From Chryseobacterium sp. G0162 (GTDB lineage: Bacteria > Bacteroidota > Bacteroidia > Flavobacteriales > Weeksellaceae): a stretch of DNA of 64,000 nucleotides. A program made the translations under genes and the position numbers. The notes below the pieces were generated by a model. It worked only from the letters and a program-made list of their open reading frames with translations, was not told the DNA's origin and made no database searches. The stretch covers positions 2,820,001-2,884,000 of the forward strand of contig NZ_CP033922.1 in the NCBI RefSeq assembly GCF_003815715.1, read 5' to 3'. Below, piece after piece: positions 58,789-64,000 of the stretch. How positions within the stretch are numbered: position 1 is the stretch's first letter; every line of letters begins with the position of its first letter.

Positions 58789-59859
58789 ATGGATTTTGAA
58801 GACTTTATCATTTCACCAAGAAATTTTAAAACAGAAAGCTGGCAGATCGGAAATCGGATTACAAAAGATATAAAAGAAGATAGTATTGTTCTTTTATTTG
58901 TTTCGGATTATAGAGGAGCAGGCGGCGATGCAGAAGTACAGGATTTTACAGCAGTCAGAAAAGAATTTTATAAACTTTCACAGTTGGATTTTGAAATTCC
59001 GATTGTGGATTTGGGTGATTTAGTCTCAGGGAAATCTGTTCAGGATACCCATTATATTTTACAGGAAGTTTTATCAGCCTGTCATTATAAAAGAGCACTT
59101 CCTGTGATTATCGGCGGCTCCAATGATTTTGCTTTTTCACTGTTCTCAGCATTGAATTTCCACCAGAAAAGCATTAATTATACCCAGATCAGCAACATTA
59201 TTTCCCTTAAGCAAGGGGAGGAAATTAATGAATATACTTTTTTAGGTAAAATTTTTGGAGCTAAGAATTTTTCCATTAAAAATTATCACCATTTAGGCTA
59301 TCAGAAACATTTAAATGAAATGGATTCTGTGCGGTTGATTAAAGAAGTGGAGTTTGATATCATCCGTCTAGCAGAAATGATGAACTCAACTGAAAAAACA
59401 GAACCTTTCTTCAGAAAAGCAGATCTGGTGACGGTAAATTGTGATGCTATAGAAAGTTTCAGTGATCCATTTTCTATGAATCCACAGGTTAATGGACTGA
59501 ACAGAAGAGAAATTTGCGCTTACATGAAAGAGATCGGGCTGAGCGAAAACCTGAAAACAGTAGGAATCTTTAATTATAATATCTATTCGGAAAATCAACT
59601 GAATCATCAGCTGCTAGCACAAATGCTATGGTATCTGATTGAAGGGTTCAATATCCAGCAGTCCCACCCCAAAGAAAGACAATATGAATTGTTTTATGTT
59701 TTAATTGATGACAGGCAATTTGCATTTAAGCGTGATACTTTCAGTAATTTGTGGTATTTTGGTGACGATGAAAATATAGAAAACTGCATTCCCTGTTCAA
59801 GAAAGGATTTTGATGATGCTAAAAAAGGCTGGTTGAATGCAAGACTGACGAAATTTTAA
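58789..59859 (+). CDS. Arginase-fold protein lacking normal metal ligands
   Basis: A 356-residue ureohydrolase-fold protein usually called formimidoylglutamase in flavobacteria. The frame of the fold is visible (LFVSDYRGAGGDAE, LPVIIGGSNDFAFSLF, VTVNCDAIESFSDPF, GLNRREICAYMKEIG). The active arginase motifs GGDHS, DAHxD and SFDxDxxDP are, however, changed: GGSND replaces GGDHS, no DAHxD is seen, and only one aspartate of NCDAIESFSDP is in place. It is therefore unlikely to hydrolyse guanidino-type substrates by the two-manganese mechanism. It lies between topA and a glycosyltransferase gene that starts 3 bases after its stop. The biological role is unknown. Confidence 0.75.
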   Translation: MDFEDFIISPRNFKTESWQIGNRITKDIKEDSIVLLFVSDYRGAGGDAEVQDFTAVRKEFYKLSQLDFEIPIVDLGDLVSGKSVQDTHYILQEVLSACHYKRALPVIIGGSNDFAFSLFSALNFHQKSINYTQISNIISLKQGEEINEYTFLGKIFGAKNFSIKNYHHLGYQKHLNEMDSVRLIKEVEFDIIRLAEMMNSTEKTEPFFRKADLVTVNCDAIESFSDPFSMNPQVNGLNRREICAYMKEIGLSENLKTVGIFNYNIYSENQLNHQLLAQMLWYLIEGFNIQQSHPKERQYELFYVLIDDRQFAFKRDTFSNLWYFGDDENIENCIPCSRKDFDDAKKGWLNARLTKF

Positions 59860-59862
59860 TGT

Positions 59863-60864
59863 ATGGTGAATGTTCCCCCAAGAATTTCAATTATTGTTCC
59901 CGTTTATAATGTCGAAAATTATTTGGCAAAATGCCTCGATTCCCTGGTGAATCAAACCCATCAGAATATTGAGATTCTTGTAGTAGATGATGGAAGTAAA
60001 GATCGTTCCGGGGAAATCATTAAAGGTTATGGGGATAAATATTCCGACAAAATAAAAACCTTTACCAAAGAAAATGGAGGATTAAGTGATGCCAGAAACT
60101 TTGGGTTGGAAAAAGCAACAGGAGAATATATTGGTTTTGTAGACAGTGATGACTATGTTACGGAAACCATGTTTGAAGAAATGCTTCATCTGGCTGAAAA
60201 ACATCAGGCAGAAATGGTAATCTGTAATATTCAGAAAGTTGATGAAAATGGGAAGGTAACCCAAAAGCTGACACAAATTCCCAATATGCCAGAAAAAATA
60301 AAATTGGAAGAGCATTTCTCTGTTTTTTCGGATATCAGTTATTTTGCCTGCAATAAATTATTCAAAAAAGAGCTTTTTGAACAGAAAAGGTTTAAAAAAG
60401 GAGTTCATTTTGAAGATATTCAGTTGATTCCACAATTGTTACTGGAATGTGAAACGATTGCGCAGACGCAAGGTTTTCACTATCAATATCTTGAGCGTAC
60501 GGATTCTATCACTAAAACCCATACGGAAAAAGGACTTGATATATTAAAGGCGGTGCAAGATGTAGAAAATGTATTTGGGAAGTCCGGGTATGCTCATAAA
60601 AGAAAAGAACTGAAAAACTTCCAGATTTTTGAAGGAGTATATTCTTTTCTGGCCTATCTGGCTTTTGTAAAAGATGAAAAGACGTTTTACAGTATGGCTG
60701 AGAAACTGTCTGTTTTCATAAGAGAAAGACAAATAAAAATTCAAGATATATTGAACTATAGTCGTTTTGGTACAAATTATCTTTTATCTTTGCCGGTGAA
60801 AAAAAAGATTTTTTATCTGTTATTTTTTGCCGGACAGAAAAAGTTGATAAGAAAATTGATATAA
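59863..60864 (+). CDS. Family 2 glycosyltransferase
   Basis: A 333-residue cytoplasmic GT-A enzyme with RISIIVPVYNVENYLAKCLDSLVNQTHQ at the N-terminus, VVDDGSKDRSGEII, and the metal and sugar-nucleotide site GFVDSDDYV. It probably adds a sugar to a lipid-linked surface glycan. ATG at 59863 is 3 bases after the stop of the arginase-like gene. The next genes encode an initiating sugar-phosphate transferase and an export lipoprotein, which supports capsule or exopolysaccharide assembly. Confidence 0.9.
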   Translation: MVNVPPRISIIVPVYNVENYLAKCLDSLVNQTHQNIEILVVDDGSKDRSGEIIKGYGDKYSDKIKTFTKENGGLSDARNFGLEKATGEYIGFVDSDDYVTETMFEEMLHLAEKHQAEMVICNIQKVDENGKVTQKLTQIPNMPEKIKLEEHFSVFSDISYFACNKLFKKELFEQKRFKKGVHFEDIQLIPQLLLECETIAQTQGFHYQYLERTDSITKTHTEKGLDILKAVQDVENVFGKSGYAHKRKELKNFQIFEGVYSFLAYLAFVKDEKTFYSMAEKLSVFIRERQIKIQDILNYSRFGTNYLLSLPVKKKIFYLLFFAGQKKLIRKLI

Positions 60865-60944
60865 ACACAAATGTAAGTACTATTGTTTCGGACAGTAGAA
60901 CATGATGAAAGCATACATGCATCATCGGTTTAATTGGAGAGATA

Positions 60945-62084
60945 ATGTTACTGGATAAGAAAAGAATGAAAAATTTTGAATTGTTCTTAAGCGGATCAGG
61001 GATACCTATTTTCTATGTAAAAATAGGATTAGGTTTCGTGTTTTCCTTTTTAATTACTTTTTTCTCTATACCTACTATTGTAAAGATTTCCAGAAGGAAG
61101 AACCTTATGGATGAACCAGGTATCAGAAGCTCGCACCTTAGAAAAATCCCAAATCTTGGGGGAATTGCCATCTTTTATTCCATCGGAATCTGTGCCTCTA
61201 TTTTTGCATACGAGCTGTTTGACCTCTATAAATTCCTTTTTGCTTCACTGATTATCCTTCTTTATATTGGAGTGATGGATGATATTGTGGTGATGAGAGC
61301 GTACAAAAAGCTTGTGGCACAAATCCTTGTATCCTCATTAATTGTCATTGGTTCAGATATCAGAATCAGAAGCTTATTCGGAATATTCGGAGTGTTTGAA
61401 TTGGGATATTTCGTAAGCGTGCTATTCAGTATTGTTACTTTTATTATTCTGATCAACGCTTTCAACCTTATTGATGGGATTGATGGGTTGGCAGGTGGAT
61501 ATTCCGTGATCTGTAGTGCGCTGTTTGGGATAAGTTATTATAGATTAGGTGAGTATAACTATCCTTTGGTTGTCTTATCGGTAGTAATTATAGGAACGGT
61601 TTTGGCATTTTTATATTACAATCTGTCAAATTACAGAACCAATAAAGTGTTTATGGGCGATACAGGATCCATGCTTTTAGGCTTTCTGTTGGCTTTTACT
61701 TCTATTTGTTTTATAGATATTTTTATAGATAAAAAGCTTGCCGATGTACCCAGATATCACCTGCAGTCTGCTCCGGTAGTCGCAGTAGCTATCTTGATCT
61801 TACCTATTGTGGATACGCTGAACGTAATCTTCGTAAGGCTTTACAATAAAAAATCACCTTTCGATGCTGATAAGAACCACATTCATCACAAACTTCTAAA
61901 ATTAAATCTTACCCACAGAAGATCTACATTCTATATTATTGTATATTATTTAATGATTGTGGCAATAGCATATTATCTGAGACATATCAATGTGAATCTG
62001 TTGTTGTTGGTAATTGTTTCATTAGGTTTTATGGGAGCATATTTACCAGATTTGATATATCGATTGAGAAATAACAAAAATTAA
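60945..62084 (+). CDS. WecA/TagO-type undecaprenyl-phosphate sugar-1-phosphate transferase
   Basis: Polytopic inner-membrane enzyme of 379 residues, with about ten spans, that attaches the first sugar phosphate to undecaprenyl phosphate. Family motifs: LMDEPGIRSSHLRKIPNLGGIAIF, the double aspartate MDDIVV, NAFNLIDGIDGLAGG, GDTGSMLLGF and the histidine-rich cytoplasmic loop KNHIHHKLLKL. ATG at 60945 is used; an ATG at 60966 is also possible. In flavobacteria this family starts capsule or O-antigen type glycans. The exact sugar cannot be told from sequence. Confidence 0.92.
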   Translation: MLLDKKRMKNFELFLSGSGIPIFYVKIGLGFVFSFLITFFSIPTIVKISRRKNLMDEPGIRSSHLRKIPNLGGIAIFYSIGICASIFAYELFDLYKFLFASLIILLYIGVMDDIVVMRAYKKLVAQILVSSLIVIGSDIRIRSLFGIFGVFELGYFVSVLFSIVTFIILINAFNLIDGIDGLAGGYSVICSALFGISYYRLGEYNYPLVVLSVVIIGTVLAFLYYNLSNYRTNKVFMGDTGSMLLGFLLAFTSICFIDIFIDKKLADVPRYHLQSAPVVAVAILILPIVDTLNVIFVRLYNKKSPFDADKNHIHHKLLKLNLTHRRSTFYIIVYYLMIVAIAYYLRHINVNLLLLVIVSLGFMGAYLPDLIYRLRNNKN

Positions 62085-62095
62085 CAATTAAATAT

Positions 62096-62103
62096 TACTT
62101 TTG
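62096..62103 (+). promoter_or_regulatory. Predicted -7 element for the Wza-like gene
   Basis: TACTTTTG, identical to the elements before topA and the 42867 gene, lies 17 bases before the ATG at 62120. Confidence 0.45.
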
Positions 62104-62119
62104 TAAACAATATTCAAAT

Positions 62120-62992
62120 ATGATGAAGAATTTTAAGTATTTATTTTTAATATTATTACCTTTTTTACTTACCTCGTGTATCACTACAAAGGATGTAAGA
62201 TATTTACAGCCCAGTGAAAGTCTTGTAATCAATGAAGAAGGTCTTGTTCCCTACAATATTCCTGTCTATAGGATTACCAAAAATGATATGCTTAACCTTA
62301 ATATTGTGACCACTCCTAAAGGGGATGCAGCGCAATTTTACTCAGCTTACAATACTTCAGGCGGAATTGGAGGCGGAGGTGCAGTCAACAGTGCAGCTAC
62401 AGCAGGTGGAAGAGCTGGTGGTGCAGGTGCAACTATCGGAGGAAATGTTAATTTCTATTTTAATGGATTAAAAGTGGATATCAACGGAGATATTAACGTC
62501 TTTGGGATAGGCTACATTAAAGCAGAAGGAAGAACCCTTGATGATGTTGCAAAGGAAATACAGACTAAAGTAAATGAGAACTTTCAGGAAGGAAAATCCG
62601 AAGTAAGATTAAATACAGACGGAATTACCTATTACATACTTGGCGATGTGGAAACTACAGGCCTTTCCGGAGAAAAAGTAGCGCATAAAACTACGCTTAC
62701 AATTACTGAGGCATTAGCAATCAATGGTGGACTAAACAGAACAATTGATAAAAAAGAAATTGTTATCCACAGAAAACTTCCGGAAGGAATCAAAATTGCT
62801 AAAATAGACCTTACCCGTGAAGATCTGATGAACTCTCCTTACTATTATGTACAGAATGGTGACGAAATTTATCTTAATACCAGAAGAAAAAGCTTGAACG
62901 GATTCGGTAAAGATCCTATCCAGACGCTGCTTACTGGTGTAACGGCTATTACAACGGCATTAACTCTATACACAATCCTACAAAGACTTTAA
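62120..62992 (+). CDS. Polysaccharide export lipoprotein (Wza-like, SLBB domains)
   Basis: A 290-residue outer-membrane lipoprotein with lipobox LTSC (Cys near residue 19-20). The N-terminal export domain (YNIPVYRITKNDMLNLNIV) is followed by a glycine- and alanine-rich insertion at about 80-110 (GGIGGGGAVNSAAT...) that is unusual for the family, then FGIGYIKAEGRTLDDVAKEIQTKV, and an SLBB domain (YYILGDVETTGLSGE...). The C-terminal hydrophobic segment (TLLTGVTAITTALTLYTIL) could be the membrane helix of the channel. It forms the outer-membrane pore for surface polysaccharide. The next gene, a Wzc-like partner, starts after 4 bases. ATG at 62120 or 62123 is possible. Confidence 0.9.
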   Translation: MMKNFKYLFLILLPFLLTSCITTKDVRYLQPSESLVINEEGLVPYNIPVYRITKNDMLNLNIVTTPKGDAAQFYSAYNTSGGIGGGGAVNSAATAGGRAGGAGATIGGNVNFYFNGLKVDINGDINVFGIGYIKAEGRTLDDVAKEIQTKVNENFQEGKSEVRLNTDGITYYILGDVETTGLSGEKVAHKTTLTITEALAINGGLNRTIDKKEIVIHRKLPEGIKIAKIDLTREDLMNSPYYYVQNGDEIYLNTRRKSLNGFGKDPIQTLLTGVTAITTALTLYTILQRL

Positions 62993-62996
62993 TCCC

Positions 62997-64000
62997 ATGA
63001 TTCCAGGAAAAGATACTAACGTAGGAAAAAGCGAAGCTCCCAAAGAAAAGTACGGAACCTTTGCGCTGTTTGATATTGAACATTTTTTAAGAAGATTACT
63101 CAAAAACTGGTATTGGTTTGCCTTTATGTTCCTTATTGGCTATGCCATTTCTTGGGTATACAGTAAATACTATGCTCAGAATGTATATGCTTCAGATTTA
63201 TCCTTAAGTATTTCTAATAATACTTCAAGTTATTTTAGTCCTAATCAGTCTATTAATTTCATTTGGGGACAAGGAGGGAATCAGGATGGTGTTTACTTAA
63301 AGAAAATGCTCTTTTCCAGATCTCACAATGAATATTTGGTTAAAGAACTAAACCTTTTTGTAAATTATTCTACCAAAGGGCTTATCAAATCTACTTATCT
63401 GGATAAAGATGATTCTCCGGTTTTTCTCGAAGTTGATAAGAAGCATCTTCAACAGGTAAATTATCCAATTACATTAAGACCAAAAGGAAACGGAACATAC
63501 GAGGTGGTGCTGCCGGAAGAAGGACAGTCTACAGGGTTGTATAGCTATGCAACAGAAAGTTTTCATAATATAAATACCTACAACAGGCCGGCAAATAAGA
63601 TTATTAAAGTTAATGAATGGTATAATTCCCCGAATCTGAGATTTAGGTTAATTCAAAACCCGGTTACCCCTAGTATCAAATTAGATAATATTATTGTCAA
63701 TTTGGCGACAGTCAACCAGAGTGTTAATGATATTGTGTCTACTATAGCAGTGAACTTTGATAAGGAGATCAATACCATCATGATTATCAATAAAAAAGGC
63801 TATAATCTTAACAGTACAGTAAATTTCTTGAATAAATCAGTTGCTGAACTTCAGAAAAAAAGACTTGAAGATAAAAATACGGTTAATAAAAATACAACGG
63901 CTTATCTACAAGGAAGCTTAAATGGAATCCGTAAAAAATTAGATTCTGCTGCCCTTGTTCTGAATTATTTGAAAACCTCAGAAAAACTTTACAATATTAA
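62997..64000 (+). CDS. Wzc/Wzz-type polysaccharide chain-length/tyrosine kinase protein, 3' end beyond window
   Basis: The first 334 codons are in the window. The cytoplasmic N-terminus (MIPGKDTNVGK...) is followed by a membrane span at about residues 37-57 (WYWFAFMFLIGYAISWVY) and a long periplasmic region that turns coiled-coil-like near the window end (LNKSVAELQKKRLEDKNTVNKN). This is the Wzz-domain layout of polysaccharide co-polymerases; a C-terminal kinase with Walker motifs would be expected past 64000 but cannot be seen. It is directly downstream of the Wza-like gene, its usual partner. Confidence 0.87.
   Translation, partial: MIPGKDTNVGKSEAPKEKYGTFALFDIEHFLRRLLKNWYWFAFMFLIGYAISWVYSKYYAQNVYASDLSLSISNNTSSYFSPNQSINFIWGQGGNQDGVYLKKMLFSRSHNEYLVKELNLFVNYSTKGLIKSTYLDKDDSPVFLEVDKKHLQQVNYPITLRPKGNGTYEVVLPEEGQSTGLYSYATESFHNINTYNRPANKIIKVNEWYNSPNLRFRLIQNPVTPSIKLDNIIVNLATVNQSVNDIVSTIAVNFDKEINTIMIINKKGYNLNSTVNFLNKSVAELQKKRLEDKNTVNKNTTAYLQGSLNGIRKKLDSAALVLNYLKTSEKLYNI

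Noticed and set aside
58789..59859. Formimidoylglutamase of histidine degradation
   Set aside because: The metal-binding motifs of the active family are missing and no hut genes are adjacent.

Overview
The window is low-GC DNA from a member of the Flavobacteriia, most likely Chryseobacterium or a close relative. Supporting evidence: type IX secretion sorting domains of the YPNP...KII(V) type, TAnnTTTG promoter elements, no Shine-Dalgarno pattern, a Bacteroidetes-style isoleucyl-tRNA synthetase, and above all a flexirubin pigment cluster (dialkylresorcinol esterified to an aryl polyene). The genus is inferred from overall resemblance, not from a marker search.

Layout. 1-2756: 5' part of ileS (minus strand). 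3210-4898: secreted M23 peptidase. 4990-42672: a very large flexirubin-type cluster in three blocks. Block A (4990-16599, mostly plus) holds an aryl acid ligase, a halogenase-like flavoprotein (minus), tyrosine ammonia-lyase, ketoreductase, ketosynthase, acyl carrier protein, LpxL-type acyltransferase, phytoene-desaturase-like flavoprotein and an Ntn-hydrolase lipoprotein. Block B (32186-19601, minus) holds a BtrH-like protein, an ABC exporter, a thioesterase, two complete ketosynthases, a ketosynthase that has lost all catalytic residues (chain-length-factor type), a half-length ketosynthase-like protein, a second ACP, a LolA-like carrier, a NodB-type deacetylase, a dehydratase and a glycosyltransferase. 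Block C (42672-36041, minus) holds an MMPL exporter fused to a PlsC acyltransferase, DarA, DarB and two dehydratases. Two secreted metallopeptidases unrelated to the pigment sit at the block borders: M36 at 16890-19541 and M16 at 32611-35523.

Proposed flow: the lyase makes 4-coumarate from tyrosine; the ligase loads it on an ACP; the KS/CLF pair, ketoreductase and dehydratases extend it to a polyene; DarB and DarA make the dialkylresorcinol; one of several acyltransferase-like proteins joins the two; tailoring (possibly chlorination) and lipid-type export machinery place the pigment in the outer membrane.

42867-64000 (plus) is a cell-surface region. It has membrane proteins of polysaccharide assembly (EpsG-like, acyltransferase 3, two unassigned polytopic proteins), two giant FISUMP-like paralogues of which only the first has a T9SS sorting domain, then topA, an arginase-fold protein without the usual metal ligands, a family 2 glycosyltransferase, a WecA-type initiating transferase, a Wza-type export lipoprotein and the start of a Wzc/Wzz-type chain-length protein.

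Non-coding structure includes a family of ACATTG/CAATGT inverted repeats found only around the pigment ACP and KS genes, a CTGTCATTC inverted repeat, a two-palindrome GGCTnnAGCC element in two copies, and a parS-like 16-mer at 35625-35640. No tRNA, rRNA, CRISPR array or insertion sequence was recognised.
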